A stretch of 64,000 nucleotides of DNA from Methylocystaceae bacterium (lineage in GTDB: Bacteria; Pseudomonadota; Alphaproteobacteria; Rhizobiales; Beijerinckiaceae). The notes beneath the pieces were generated by a model. The model was not told the origin of the DNA, did not search any database, and saw only the letters and a list, made by a program, of their open reading frames with translations. The stretch spans positions 1 to 64,000 of the forward strand of contig WSXZ01000022.1 of the NCBI GenBank assembly GCA_009773555.1, given 5' to 3'. A program made the position numbers and the translations under genes. Below, in pieces: positions 1 to 9,031 of this stretch (its first letter is position 1; every line of letters begins with the position of its first letter).

Positions 1-848
1 TGGCGCATCATGTCGATATAGGTTGCGCCATCGCCTTTGGCGTCCGACAGCGCATCGGAATAAAGGACCCCGCCGACCTGGGCGCCGGTCTCGCTGGCGA
101 TGCGCTTGGCGAGGCGCGGGTCGGCGACGTTCTCGACAAAGACCGCCCGAACCTTATGCGCCCTGACCGCGTCGATGATCTTCGCGATGTCGCGGGCGCT
201 GACGTCAGCCTCCGTCGACACGCCCTGCGGAGCGATGAATTCGACCCCGTAGCGTGCCGCGAAATAGCCGAAGGCGTCATGGGTCGAAACAACCCGGCGC
301 CGGTCCTGGGGAATCGCGGCGATCGCCTGTAGGATTTCCGCGTCGAGCGCGTCGAGCTTGGCGAGATAGGCTTCGGCGTTGGCCTTATAGGTCTGGGCGC
401 CCTCAGGATCGACGGCTGTCAGCGCTTCCCTGATGGCCTCGACATAAATTTTTGCGTTGGCGACGTCCTGCCAGGCGTGCGGATCCTGTCCCTCTTCGTC
501 CTTTCGCGCAGTGACGCCTTTGCCTAAAGTGAACACCTCGCCCTTGCTTTTGGCGGCAGTGACGAGACGGTCGAGCCAGCCCTCAAATCCGAGCCCATTA
601 ATGAAAATGAGCCGGGCCTGCGCGATGCTGCGGCCGTCGGCCGGACTGGGCTGGTAGACATGGGCGTCGCCGTCGGGCCCGACGATGGTGGTGACGGAAA
701 CCCGGTCGCCGCCGACCTGTCGCACAAGATCGCCGATAATCGAAAAGCTGGCGACGATTGGAATTTTATGCGCCTCCGCCATCGCGGGCGCGACGAGCGC
801 GGCGAGTGAAAACGCGAGCGCGCTGCGGCGTGTAAGCATCGCTTTCAT
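1..848 (-). CDS. znuA: Zinc ABC transporter substrate-binding protein, 3' end cut by window edge
   Basis: This is a periplasmic metal-binding protein of the cluster A-I (ZnuA/TroA) family that delivers metal to a ZnuBC-type importer. The ATG at 848 overlaps the stop of the upstream permease as ATGA. A signal peptide covers about residues 1-25. Likely metal ligands are visible: His63 in the motif GDAHVYQPSP, a His in DPHAWQ, a His in STHDAF and an Asp near the cut end in the motif YSDAL. Three His plus an acidic residue suits zinc better than manganese, where the third ligand is usually Glu. The His-rich loop of classical ZnuA is short here. The C-terminus lies beyond position 1. Confidence 0.9.
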   Translation of the reverse strand, partial: MKAMLTRRSALAFSLAALVAPAMAEAHKIPIVASFSIIGDLVRQVGGDRVSVTTIVGPDGDAHVYQPSPADGRSIAQARLIFINGLGFEGWLDRLVTAAKSKGEVFTLGKGVTARKDEEGQDPHAWQDVANAKIYVEAIREALTAVDPEGAQTYKANAEAYLAKLDALDAEILQAIAAIPQDRRRVVSTHDAFGYFAARYGVEFIAPQGVSTEADVSARDIAKIIDAVRAHKVRAVFVENVADPRLAKRIASETGAQVGGVLYSDALSDAKGDGATYIDMMR

Positions 849-1640
849 CCTTCGAGATGCCGGCGCGGCCGTCTCAACCGCAGCACGCCGCCGGCGCGGC
901 CAAAAATCATCGAGAAAAAATAGACGACGCCCGCGGAGAGAATGATGGCGGGTCCGGTCGGCGCGCTGGTCTCGTTGGAGAAGACGAGACCGCCGTAACA
1001 GCAGAGGGCGCCGATCGCCGCGGCGAGGGGCAGGGCGATGGCGAGATCGCGCGTCCACAACCGCGCCGCAGCGGCGGGAAGCATCATCACGCCGACGGCC
1101 ATCAGCGTGCCGAGCGCATGAAAGCCCGCGACGAGATTGAGCACCACCAGGGCGAGGAAGAGGAAGGGCGTGAATTCGCCGAATGCGCTCGTCTGCCGCA
1201 AGAACAGAGGATCGAGCGTATCCAGCACCAGCGCTCGGTAGAAAACCGCCAGCAGAATGAGCGTGAGGGTCGAGACGCCGACGAGTAGCAGAAGCGCCGC
1301 GTCATCAAGTCCGACGACCGAGCCGAAGAGCACGTGGAGCAGATCGACGTTTGAGCCGCGCAGCGATACGAGCGTCACGCCCAGCGCCAGCGAGACGAGA
1401 TAGAAGGCCGCGAGCGACGCGTCCTCGCGCAGCGTGCAGAGACAGGCCGGCGACGAGATAGCCGACGGCGGCCCCAGGCAGGATCGCATGGGACAACGCG
1501 TCGCCGGCAAGCGACATGCGCCGAAGGATCAAAAAGACGCCGAGCGGCGCGCCCGAAAGCGCGAGCGCCAGGGAGCCGACAAGCGCCCGTCGCATGAATT
1601 CATAATCGGCGAAGGGCGTGACGAAGACGTCAGTGAACAT
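845..1640 (-). pseudogene. znuB: Zinc ABC transporter permease, frame broken by an internal deletion
   Basis: Two frames together make one ZnuB/MntB-type permease. The N-terminal part starts with ATG at 1640, 11 bases inside the end of znuC, and reads about 68 residues to VAGLSL. From about 1436-1440 the protein continues in another frame as LREDASLAAFYL down to the stop at 845. Family members have roughly 25 more residues (a GG-rich transmembrane segment) between these two motifs, so the break is a deletion plus frameshift, not a single-base slip. The C-terminal part keeps the typical LRGSNVDLLHVLFG and MMLPAAAARLW motifs. The operon context suggests the gene was recently functional, or that the sequence is wrong here. 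Confidence 0.8.
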
Positions 1641-2415
1641 GCAGCTTATCTTCGGCGTCAAATTCATCGCGAAGACATTCGCGTGCGCGCTCGTCGAAGG
1701 CTTCCGACATGGCGCGCGCGCGGACGAGATTCTTTTCGCAAAGCGCGTCGCGCGTGTCGCCCCAGAAGATGCACTCGCGGGCAAGCAGCAGGGTGCGTGG
1801 GAAGGCGCGGCGGACAATGTCCAATTCGTGCAGAACGGCGACGACGGTGCGTCCTTCGGCGCGCCATCGCGCGATCAAGGCCAAAAGATCGTCGATCGTC
1901 GCTGCGTCGATCGCGCCGAAAGGCTCGTCGAGGAGAATCACAGGCTGATCCTGGACGATCAGCCGCGCGAACAGGGCCCGCTGCATCTGTCCCCCGGACA
2001 GTGTTTCGAGCGTCCGCGCTTCAAAGCCCACAAGTCCGACCGTTTCGATCGCCGCGCCCACCCGAACCTGTTCGGAAGCGTTCAGCGCCCCGAAAAGACC
2101 GACGCGCGCCAGAGCGCCCATGGCCACGAAATCGCGCACATTGATCGGAAAAGCGCGGTCAATGTCGACGACCTGCGGCAGATAGGCGACGGCGCGCGGC
2201 GACAGGCCGCCGAAATGGATTTCGCCGCCAAGCGGCGCCAGCAGCCCGGCGAGCGCCTTGAGCAGCGTCGACTTGCCGGCGCCGTTGGGTCCGCAGACGG
2301 CCAGTCCTTCTCCGGGCGCGATTTCGCCCTCCAGGTGATGAACCGCGGGGCGACGATCATAACCGAGGGTGAGATTGACGAGCCGGATCGCCGGCGCATT
2401 GGCCGCCGCGCTCAA
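1630..2415 (-). CDS. znuC: Zinc ABC transporter ATP-binding protein
   Basis: This ATPase of a ZnuABC-type importer has a Walker A motif (GPNGAGKST), a signature LSGGQ motif and a Walker B region ending ILLDEPFGAID, followed by the H-loop His in AVLHELD. The frame is open much further upstream, but homology begins at about AIRLVNLTLGYD. A TTG at 2415 overlaps the stop of the upstream small membrane-protein gene, so translation is probably coupled. This gives about 261 residues, normal for the family. The permease gene starts inside its 3' end and znuA follows. Confidence 0.85.
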   Translation of the reverse strand: MSAAANAPAIRLVNLTLGYDRRPAVHHLEGEIAPGEGLAVCGPNGAGKSTLLKALAGLLAPLGGEIHFGGLSPRAVAYLPQVVDIDRAFPINVRDFVAMGALARVGLFGALNASEQVRVGAAIETVGLVGFEARTLETLSGGQMQRALFARLIVQDQPVILLDEPFGAIDAATIDDLLALIARWRAEGRTVVAVLHELDIVRRAFPRTLLLARECIFWGDTRDALCEKNLVRARAMSEAFDERARECLRDEFDAEDKLHVH

Positions 2416-2588
2416 TGCAGCGCCCAGTAGGCGCCGGCCCACAATGCCGCAAGAAGCAGCGCGGCGACGATGAGACGGGCGCCGGCGGAGGCTCCCAGCG
2501 CTGAGAGCCGCGCCTCTCGAGCGCCGGAGGCTGCGCTGGCGTGCACATGCTGGGCCAGGGCGCGTTGTTGCGTCGTCATGTCGAACAT
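2412..2588 (-). CDS. Small single-pass membrane protein at head of znu operon
   Basis: This short frame encodes about 58 residues from the ATG at 2588: a polar N-terminal half with several His residues, then one hydrophobic segment (LIVAALLLAALWAGAYW) at the C-terminus. Its stop overlaps the probable TTG start of znuC, and a Zur-like palindrome lies just upstream, so it is placed as the first gene of the metal-uptake operon. I do not recognise a family. The histidines could bind metal, but that is inference. An ATG at 2579 is an alternative start. Confidence 0.5.
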   Translation of the reverse strand: MFDMTTQQRALAQHVHASAASGAREARLSALGASAGARLIVAALLLAALWAGAYWALH

Positions 2589-2595
2589 AGCCAAT

Positions 2596-2608
2596 GTTAT
2601 ATTGTAAC
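2596..2608. promoter_or_regulatory. Zur-like operator
   Basis: The 13-base sequence GTTATATTGTAAC has GTTA/TAAC arms and sits directly upstream of the leftward metal-uptake operon. It resembles the AT-rich GTTAT-type palindromes bound by the zinc repressor Zur in alphaproteobacteria. Zinc-bound Zur would block transcription of the operon. No zur gene is in the window. Confidence 0.6.
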
Positions 2609-2842
2609 GCCGGGATTGAACAAGGAGTCGTGCGCCTCACCCGCGCGGATAGGCGCCGTGGAGCGCCGCATTAAGTATAGGTTGAGGCGCGTTCGCGCCA
2701 ATCGGCCGTGGACAGGGGAGGGCGATTCTGTTATCCCGTGCCGCACGGGTCAGGCGCTCCGTCAGCGCCCGGATACCTATTCCCTATTATGGCCGCTCAA
2801 CGACGGAGCCGTCGCGGCGGGTCCCAAACACAGGATGGATAC

Positions 2843-3079
2843 GTGCAAGTTCTCGTTCGCGACAACAATGTCGATCAGGCGCTCAAGGCTCTGAAAAAGA
2901 AGATGCAACGCGAGGGCATCTTCCGCGAAATGAAACTGCGCGGTCACTATGAAAAGCCATCCGAGAAGCGTGCGCGCGAGAAGGCCGAAGCGGTCCGTCG
3001 CGCCCGCAAGCTGGCCCGCAAGAAGCTCCAGCGCGAAGGCCTGCTGCCGGTCAAGGCGAAGCCGGTCGGCGCACGCTGA
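2843..3079 (+). CDS. rpsU: 30S ribosomal protein S21
   Basis: S21 is a small basic protein of the 30S subunit that helps start translation. The protein has 78 residues beginning VQVLVRDNN, with the conserved [14 protein letters not shown] block and a lysine/arginine-rich C-terminal helix. The GTG at 2843 is chosen because it is preceded by AGGA at about 2832 and matches the conserved N-terminus. The upstream in-frame extension is not conserved-looking. A six-base-pair hairpin (2735-2749) lies in the leader. The gene is divergent from the znu operon. Confidence 0.95.
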   Translation: MQVLVRDNNVDQALKALKKKMQREGIFREMKLRGHYEKPSEKRAREKAEAVRRARKLARKKLQREGLLPVKAKPVGAR

Positions 3080-3184
3080 TCCGGCTAGAGCCGTCGAATT
3101 CTCGCCCGATTGCAAGCGCTTTTTAAAAATTGCGCATAGAAGATAGACGGGGAAGTCGTATTGCGGCTGGGAGAATCTGAAGGC

Positions 3185-4060
3185 ATGGGCTTTTGCCGTG
3201 CGGCGACGTCGCGTCGCCAAGCTTCGCTCCTATCTGTTCAGGCCCTAACGCGCGGCGCGGCGGCGCTCGCCATCATCGCTCTGGCGGGCTGCGAGACCGC
3301 GAGCGGCATCCGTCCGCCGGGACGCGGCATCGCCGAGATCGCCGACACCGACGCCAACTCCGCCTCCGTCAATATTGATTCGCTGAGCGAAGTGATTCGG
3401 CGCAATCCGTCGAGCGCTGAAGCCTACAACACCCGCGGCGTCGCTTACGCTCGGGTCGGGCGGTTCCAGGAGGCGGTCGCCGACTTCACGCAGGCCATCA
3501 AGCTCGAGCCGAATAATTCGGCGGCCTACACCAATCGCGCGCTTGCGCTCCGCCAAATGGGCCAGAGCGACGCCGCCCGCGCCGACTTCGACCGAGCGAT
3601 CGAAGTCAATCCCAAACATGCGCCGGCTTACGTCGGTCGCGCCAACCTGCTGCGCACCCAGGGAAACCTCGATCAGGCGCTTGCCGATCTCGACCAGGCC
3701 ATCCGCCTCAATCCCGAAAGCGCGCAGGCGTTTCATGCGCGCGGGCTTATCCACCAGAAGCGTGGCGATGATGCGCGCGCCGTGACCGATTTCGACAACG
3801 CGATCGACCGCGATCCTTTTGCGGCGGCGCCCTATCTGGCGCGCGGCGAAAGCCTGGTTAAACTCGGCAAATTCGACAAAGCGGTCGAGGACTTCAACGC
3901 TGCGCTCAACGTCGACAGCAAGAGCGCGCTCGCATGGGCCTGGCTCGGCGTCGCGTACGACAAGAGCGGCAACCGCTCCAAGGCGCAGGAATCCTATCAG
4001 CGCGCGCTCACGCTCGATCCGCAGCAGCCCCTCGCCAAACAAGGCATGGGACGCGGTTAG
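3185..4060 (+). CDS. TPR-repeat lipoprotein
   Basis: The protein has about 291 residues with a lipoprotein signal: a hydrophobic stretch ending in LAGC, so Cys36 would be lipidated. About six tetratricopeptide repeats follow from residue 65 to the end, with regular W/Y-G-A-P spacing such as AYNTRGVAYARVGRF. It resembles NlpI-like scaffold lipoproteins that hold together cell-envelope enzyme complexes. ATG at 3185 with an upstream AAGG is preferred over the TTG at 3161. The gene appears monocistronic. Its binding partner cannot be read from the sequence. Confidence 0.85.
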   Translation: MGFCRAATSRRQASLLSVQALTRGAAALAIIALAGCETASGIRPPGRGIAEIADTDANSASVNIDSLSEVIRRNPSSAEAYNTRGVAYARVGRFQEAVADFTQAIKLEPNNSAAYTNRALALRQMGQSDAARADFDRAIEVNPKHAPAYVGRANLLRTQGNLDQALADLDQAIRLNPESAQAFHARGLIHQKRGDDARAVTDFDNAIDRDPFAAAPYLARGESLVKLGKFDKAVEDFNAALNVDSKSALAWAWLGVAYDKSGNRSKAQESYQRALTLDPQQPLAKQGMGRG

Positions 4061-4070
4061 AGCTCTTCCC

Positions 4071-4169
4071 GATCACATGGAATCATGTGATCGATGAGGA
4101 ATCGCTCAAAATCAAAAAAATTTCGGAGCAGGTTCTCATCGAAAAAGTCTGTCAACTTTTTCGGAACCT
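4071..4169. repeat. Paired inverted repeats (intergenic hairpin element)
   Basis: Two near-perfect hairpins fill the gap between the TPR gene and the convergent terC gene. The first has GATCACATG arms at 4071-4079 and 4084-4092. The second has outer arms AGGTTC/GAACCT (4130-4135, 4164-4169) and inner arms CGAAAAAGT/ACTTTTTCG (4140-4148, 4155-4163). The layout resembles interspersed palindromic elements common in Hyphomicrobiales genomes. It may also act as a bidirectional terminator. Confidence 0.6.
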
Positions 4170-4172
4170 GAT

Positions 4173-4871
4173 CTAGTCTCGCGAGACGCGTTGGTCCTCG
4201 CGCCACTGCCGGTAAACCGCAATCGCGAAGGCGACGGCCAGCACCAGAACGCAGCCTGCAATCGAAAGCCCAAGTTCGAGCGCTCTGTGGTTGGCGACAT
4301 GCACGAATGCGGGCAGTGCTGGGTCAGCGGCCGCCATGTCGCCTGCGACCCAGCCGAGAAGGCCTGCGCCCGCCCAGACCAGCGCCGGAAACCTCTCCAG
4401 CACTTTCAGCAGCGCGCCCGCGCCGAACATCACGATCGGCACTGAAACGAGAAGCCCGAAGACGATGAGATTGGTCGAGCCATGCGCCGCCGCGGCGATG
4501 GCGATCACATTGTCGAGCGACATCACTGCGTCCGCCATGATGATGGCGCCGACCGCGCTCCAGAGGTTGGGTTTGGCCTTGACGTCCGAATGCTCGGCTT
4601 CATCGATCAGCAGTTTCACGGCGACGATGAGCAGCAGAACGGCGCCGACGATTTTCAGATAGGGAACCGCCATAAGCTCGACGACGACGAGCGTGAAAGC
4701 GATGCGCAGAATGACGCCGCCAAGCGCGCCCAGAAATACGCCCCAGCGCCGCTGACGCACGGGCAGTTGCCGGCACGCAAGCGCAATCAAGATCGCATTG
4801 TCGCCCGAGAGCAGCAGGTTGATCCAGATGATCTCGAAGACTTCCCAGCCAAGGCTGAATTCCGGAGACAT
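4173..4871 (-). CDS. TerC/YjbE-family integral membrane protein
   Basis: The protein has 232 residues and about seven transmembrane helices. It carries the paired acidic signature of the TerC family, SGDN at residues 22-25 and SLDN at 118-121. Family members export manganese or load metal onto secreted enzymes, and some are tied to tellurite resistance. The substrate here is not shown by the sequence. The ATG at 4871 lies right after a small hairpin with CGGGC/GCCCG arms. I looked for the yybP-ykoY manganese riboswitch found ahead of some terC genes and did not see its conserved core. Confidence 0.85.
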   Translation of the reverse strand: MSPEFSLGWEVFEIIWINLLLSGDNAILIALACRQLPVRQRRWGVFLGALGGVILRIAFTLVVVELMAVPYLKIVGAVLLLIVAVKLLIDEAEHSDVKAKPNLWSAVGAIIMADAVMSLDNVIAIAAAAHGSTNLIVFGLLVSVPIVMFGAGALLKVLERFPALVWAGAGLLGWVAGDMAAADPALPAFVHVANHRALELGLSIAGCVLVLAVAFAIAVYRQWREDQRVSRD

Positions 4872-5200
4872 GCGTGCTTCTTACCTGCCGGGCGAGGCCC
4901 GTTGCTGCGGTTGCCGACGAACGGAGTCGCTAGGACGATTCCGCCTCGCCGCAATCTGCCTGATGTATTGGCGATGGGCGACCGTGCATCTGACGACTGA
5001 AGCTTTTCATCTGGGAGGATCGCGCACCACGCATTTGCATTAGCGGCATTTTAGGGAAGAGGGAAGACGGTCGCTAAGCTTATGCAGACGCCGATTTTTC
5101 GTTTTCACGAGGAACAAGGGGCTTCACCCTGTGTTCTTTTGGGAAAGGCGCGGCAAGTTCGACAATGGCGTCGGTTAAGTGCGCGCTGCAGGAGGTCACT
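4872..5200. other. Intergenic region between divergent terC and PRC-barrel genes
   Basis: No convincing gene is present. It must hold both promoters. The most visible structure is an imperfect hairpin at about 5112-5136 (GAACA-AGGG against CCCT-TGTTC with one bulged base) followed by four T residues. It could be a leader attenuator for the PRC-barrel gene or the end of an unseen small RNA. A perfect AGGAGGT ribosome-binding site lies at the right edge. Confidence 0.4.
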
Positions 5201-5602
5201 ATGGGCATGGCACAGCCAAACGCCAACCTCATTTCCAGCGATAAAGTCGAAGGCACGGTTGTGTATGACGCAGCCGGCAACAAGATCGGCGAAATCGATC
5301 ACCTGATGATCGATCGCGCCTCGGGTTCGGTTCGATACGCGATTATGACGTTCGGCGGCTTTCTTGGCATCGGCGAAGGCGAGCATCCTTTGCCCTGGAA
5401 GGCGTTCCGTTACGACACCAATCTTGGCGGCTATATCGCGGATGTGACGGAAGATCAGCTGCAGAATGCGCCTGAATTCGCAGGCGAAGAAAGCTGGAGC
5501 GATCGCGATTGGGAAAGCCGGCTGCACAAGAACTACGGGTCCTCCCCTTATTGGGAAGACACCACGACGTCGACGTCGAGAGACCAGTCGACGTTAAGGT
5601 GA
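5201..5602 (+). CDS. PRC-barrel domain protein
   Basis: The protein has about 133 residues with a PRC-barrel fold over residues 10-90: a KVEGTVVYD entry strand, GNKIGEIDHLMID, then GGFLGIGEGEHPLPW. It has no signal peptide, so it is probably cytoplasmic. PRC-barrels occur in RimM and in the photosynthetic reaction centre H subunit; the many small stand-alone ones have no firm role and are often stress-related. Start choice is firm: an AGGAGGT box lies about seven bases before the ATG. A second, exported PRC-barrel protein at 60.1 kb shares the GGFLGIGE and NAPEF motifs. Confidence 0.9.
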   Translation: MGMAQPNANLISSDKVEGTVVYDAAGNKIGEIDHLMIDRASGSVRYAIMTFGGFLGIGEGEHPLPWKAFRYDTNLGGYIADVTEDQLQNAPEFAGEESWSDRDWESRLHKNYGSSPYWEDTTTSTSRDQSTLR

Positions 5603-5629
5603 CTTTGACCGAAGTGGGAACCCGCGGTA

Positions 5630-5660
5630 GGGCGGAGCCGTAACTGGCTCCGCCCTTTTT
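5630..5660 (+). terminator. Rho-independent terminator after PRC-barrel gene
   Basis: A ten-base-pair perfect stem (GGGCGGAGCC at 5630-5639 with GGCTCCGCCC at 5646-5655) and a six-base loop are followed by five T residues. Confidence 0.95.
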
Positions 5661-5702
5661 GCCGCTTATATGCGTCGAAAGGATATCCGAAAGGTCTTTG
5701 AA

Positions 5703-6872
5703 ATGCGCGTCGGAGCCGCCGCACTTTTGATTTTCTGCACTTTCGGCGGCGGCGTCGCCGCCGCTCAGTCTGTTGCTCAAGACCGTCTTAGCGCAGAGAT
5801 AGAATCCACTCTCACACGCATCAAACTTCCTCCGGGCTTCTCGATTGCGCTCTATGCTCTAGCGCCGCGGGCGCGCACGCTCGCCATCGGGCGAGAAGGA
5901 AAGGCGATTTTCGTCGGCGCCGAGGAGAAGGACGTCTATGCGATCACGCCCGGCCAGAAGACGGCTGCTGCGGTCGAACGCTTCGCGCCGTCCATGCCGT
6001 TCTCGATGCCGCATGGCGTATGCTTCTCAACCGGAGGCGCGCTTTTTCTCGTCGAGCGTAACCGCGTCACACGGTTCGACGATGCGGAAAATACGTGGCG
6101 CGACGCGGCGGCGAACGCCAAGATCGTCGTAAAATCAGGCGATCTCGTTCCAAGGAACGAAGAGAGCCGTGGCCATTCCTCCCGCGTGTGCCGAATAGGT
6201 CCGGACGACAAGCTCTACATTTCGCTTGGCCAGCCGCACAATGTCGCGCCGCGAGACAAGCTCGCGCTATACGAGAAGACGGGAATCGGCGGCATCATTC
6301 GGATGAATTTCGACGGATCGCAGCGCGAAGTCTTCGCGACCGGCATTCGCAATTCCGTCGGCATGGCGTTCGACACGGACGGGTCGCTCTGGTTCACCGA
6401 CAATCAGGTTGACTCGATGGGGGACGATCGGCCGCCTGGCGAAATCAATCGCGCCGACAGGGCAGGATTGAACTTCGGCTTCCCCTGGTACGGCGGCGGA
6501 CATGTGCGCACCAATGAATATGCGCGCGCTGAGCCGCCGAAGGACGTCGTCTTCCCTGTCGTGGAGACCGCGCCGCACGCCGCCGATCTTGGCGTGATGT
6601 TTTACCGCGGCGACATGTTTCCGAAGGAATATAAGGGCGCGATGTTTTACGCGCAGCATGGATCGTGGGACCGGAGCGTCCCGATCGGCGCGCGCGTGAT
6701 GGTGACGCGCGCCGGGACGACCGCGAGCACGCCCTTCGCCGAAGGCTGGAACGACGGCTCAGGTTCCTATCTGGGCCGGCCCGTCGACGTCGCAGAGCTT
6801 GCAGATGGCTCGCTTCTCGTCACCGACGACCAGAACGGCGCGATTTACCGGATTACCTACCAAGCGCCGTAA
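5703..6872 (+). CDS. Secreted PQQ-type sugar (sorbosone) dehydrogenase-like protein
   Basis: The protein has about 389 residues with a signal peptide (hydrophobic AAALLIFCTFGGGVAAAQS) and a six-bladed beta-propeller of the soluble glucose/sorbosone dehydrogenase family. Diagnostic segments are YISLGQPHNV, GIRNSVGMAFD and GLNFGFPWYGGG. Such proteins sit in the periplasm, and some use PQQ to oxidise sugars or aldehydes; PQQ binding here is assumed from the family. ATG 5703 is chosen because it gives a clean signal peptide; ATG 5670 is the alternative. The 3' end overlaps the convergent mtaB gene by 20 bases. Confidence 0.8.
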   Translation: MRVGAAALLIFCTFGGGVAAAQSVAQDRLSAEIESTLTRIKLPPGFSIALYALAPRARTLAIGREGKAIFVGAEEKDVYAITPGQKTAAAVERFAPSMPFSMPHGVCFSTGGALFLVERNRVTRFDDAENTWRDAAANAKIVVKSGDLVPRNEESRGHSSRVCRIGPDDKLYISLGQPHNVAPRDKLALYEKTGIGGIIRMNFDGSQREVFATGIRNSVGMAFDTDGSLWFTDNQVDSMGDDRPPGEINRADRAGLNFGFPWYGGGHVRTNEYARAEPPKDVVFPVVETAPHAADLGVMFYRGDMFPKEYKGAMFYAQHGSWDRSVPIGARVMVTRAGTTASTPFAEGWNDGSGSYLGRPVDVAELADGSLLVTDDQNGAIYRITYQAP

Positions 6873-8031
6873 GCTGCGTCGTCAGCGCACGCCCGTCATG
6901 ACCCGTGCAGAGCGCCTCGATCATTCGACTCGCGTCGGCGCCCGGCGTGCGCGCAAGGGTGAAATCCGCGGCGCGGGCCGTTCCGCCGCGCTCGGTCAAG
7001 AGCTGCAAGGTCCTGCCGATCTGCGCATCGAGATGGCGTCTCAGCGCGGCGTCGCCCTTTTCCCGCAATCGCGCCGCGCGCGCTTTGGCGATCTGCGGCG
7101 CAACGTGCGGCATGCGCGCCGCCGGCGTTCCCGGACGTGGCGAGAAGGGAAAAACATGAAGATGCGTGAGACCGCAGGCGTCGACGATGTCGAGCGTGGA
7201 GTCGAACATCGCTTCCGTCTCGGTCGGAAAGCCGACGATGAAGTCGGCGCCAAAGATGATGTCGGGTCGCGCTTCCCGCAAGGCGCGGCAGAGGTTGATC
7301 GCGTCCTGTCGCGAATGGCGGCGCTTCATGCGCTTCAAGATCAGATCGTCGCCGGACTGCAGCGACAGATGAAGATGCGGGCAAAGCCGCTGATCTTCCG
7401 CAAAAGCCTCGACGAGATCTGCGTCGACCTCAATGCAATCGACCGACGAGAGACGCAGCCGTTCAAGCTCTGGAAGGCGGCGCAGCAGCAGACGCACGAG
7501 GCGCCCGAGCGTCCAACCTTCGCCAAGGTCGACGCCGTAGCTCGTGAGATCGACGCCCGTCAGCACGATCTCCTTTTTGCCGCTCCCGACAAGCGCGTCG
7601 GCCTGCGCGACGACCTCACCGGGCGGCGCCGAGCGCGCGGCGCCGCGGCCAAAAGGAATGATGCAGAACGTGCAGCGATGATCGCAGCCGTTCTGAACGG
7701 CAAGCAGTCCGCGCGTTCCCTCATTGCCCGCAAGCGCGCGATTTGGCGCATGTTCGGCGAGAACCCGCGTCACCCCCTCGATCTTGGCGAAGCCCGGCGG
7801 GTCGAGCCGCGCCGCGCAACCGGCGACGACGATCTCGGCCTGCGGCCGCTCGCGATGCAAGCGGCGGATCGCCTGACGCGCTTGTCGCGTGGCCTCGCCC
7901 GTGACGGCGCAAGTGTTGACGATCACCGTCTCGCGCACGCTGGCATGCGCTTTGGCGAACTCCTGCGACTCGACGGCGTTCAGCCGGCAGCCGAAGGTAA
8001 CGACCTCGGCGTCGCGTAGCGGCGCGTTCAC
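6853..8031 (-). CDS. mtaB: tRNA (N6-threonylcarbamoyladenosine37-C2)-methylthiotransferase
   Basis: This radical-SAM enzyme adds a methylthio group to t6A37 of ANN-decoding tRNAs. The N-terminal cluster cysteines are Cys15, Cys41 and Cys72, and the radical-SAM CxxxCxxC motif is Cys116/120/123 in the block [23 protein letters not shown] and [19 protein letters not shown] are typical of the MtaB (YqeV) branch, not MiaB. The GTG start at 8031 overlaps the dapF stop (GTGA), so the two are translationally coupled. The linker between VTRVL (about residue 91) and the radical-SAM core looks some tens of residues shorter than I expect. The t6A maker tsaC is at 30.9 kb. Confidence 0.9.
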   Translation of the reverse strand: MNAPLRDAEVVTFGCRLNAVESQEFAKAHASVRETVIVNTCAVTGEATRQARQAIRRLHRERPQAEIVVAGCAARLDPPGFAKIEGVTRVLAEHAPNRALAGNEGTRGLLAVQNGCDHRCTFCIIPFGRGAARSAPPGEVVAQADALVGSGKKEIVLTGVDLTSYGVDLGEGWTLGRLVRLLLRRLPELERLRLSSVDCIEVDADLVEAFAEDQRLCPHLHLSLQSGDDLILKRMKRRHSRQDAINLCRALREARPDIIFGADFIVGFPTETEAMFDSTLDIVDACGLTHLHVFPFSPRPGTPAARMPHVAPQIAKARAARLREKGDAALRRHLDAQIGRTLQLLTERGGTARAADFTLARTPGADASRMIEALCTGHDGRALTTQLTALGR

Positions 8032-8891
8032 GCCAAGACGCCCTGAAAGATCTGGGGATCAAGCCTGGTTTCGAATTCGAATTCGACCGGCCCCGTCATC
8101 AGCACGTGATCGTCGGCGCGCCATTCGATCGTGAGATCGCCGCCCGGCAGGCGCAGTCGCGCCGCGCGCTCGCTGAGCCCCGCGCGCGCGGCGGCGACGA
8201 GCGTCGCGCAGGCGGCCGAGCCGCAGGCCTTGGTCGCGCCGGTTCCGCGCTCCCAGACGCGCAGCAATATATCGTCGCGCGCAAGCATCTGCGCGAAGGA
8301 GACATTGGCGCGTTCGGGAAAGAGCGGATGGCGCTCGATGCGCGGGCCGAGCGTCTCGAGATCAATCTGCGTCGCGTCGTCGACAAAGAACACGGCGTGA
8401 GGATTGCCCATGCTGACCGCGGAGAAGCGCGCCGGCGCGCCAGCGACCGGCGGGTCGAGCGCGACCTCGCGCGTATCCTCCTCGGCGCGGGCGAGCGGAA
8501 TTTCCTGCCAGTCCAAGCGAGGGCGACCCATGTCGACAGTGAAAACCGTATCGGCTTCACGGCGCGTTTCGACGAGGCCGGCTTCCGTCTCCAGACGCAG
8601 CGCGTCCCTGCCTTCGCGCGCCAGCGCATAGGCGACGCAGCGCGTGCCGTTGCCGCAGGCGGCGGAGAGAGAGCCGTCGATATTGTAGATGCGCATATAC
8701 GCGTCGTCGCCCGGCTTGCGCGGCCTATGGAGCGCCATCAGCTGATCGAAGCGCAGACCCGGCGCATTGGCGATGGCGCGCGCTTCCTGCGGCGCAAGCT
8801 CGTGCTCGCTCTCGCGCAAATCGAGAACGAGAATCTCGTTTCCGGCGCCGTTCATGCGCAGAATCGGAAGATGGTCGAGCGGATGCGCCAT
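8028..8891 (-). CDS. dapF: Diaminopimelate epimerase
   Basis: DapF converts LL- to meso-diaminopimelate for lysine and peptidoglycan synthesis. The protein has 287 residues. The two catalytic cysteines are Cys79 in the motif AACGNGTRC and Cys223 in KACGSAAC. The N-terminal NGAGNE motif is also present. It is the first gene of a two-gene unit with mtaB, an arrangement common in Hyphomicrobiales. Confidence 0.95.
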   Translation of the reverse strand: MAHPLDHLPILRMNGAGNEILVLDLRESEHELAPQEARAIANAPGLRFDQLMALHRPRKPGDDAYMRIYNIDGSLSAACGNGTRCVAYALAREGRDALRLETEAGLVETRREADTVFTVDMGRPRLDWQEIPLARAEEDTREVALDPPVAGAPARFSAVSMGNPHAVFFVDDATQIDLETLGPRIERHPLFPERANVSFAQMLARDDILLRVWERGTGATKACGSAACATLVAAARAGLSERAARLRLPGGDLTIEWRADDHVLMTGPVEFEFETRLDPQIFQGVLA

Positions 8892-9031
8892 GGGGCAGCT
8901 TTTCGCCTATTCTCCTGGAGACGCGCTCGTATATAGAGAAGGCTGCGCCGAAGCGCCACTGCGGGCTCCCGCCGCGCGCGCGTCGCATGTGCGCGCGAAA
9001 AGGCCATGATGGCCGTTTAGGAAAGCTCGAC

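Noticed and set aside
4872-5040. Manganese (yybP-ykoY) riboswitch ahead of the terC gene
   Set aside because: terC genes sometimes carry one, but the conserved GGGGAGUA-type core and paired elements were not found on the minus strand.
5112-5136. Small RNA with its own terminator upstream of the PRC-barrel gene
   Set aside because: The hairpin has a bulge and only four T residues, and no promoter could be placed; it is noted only as a leader structure.
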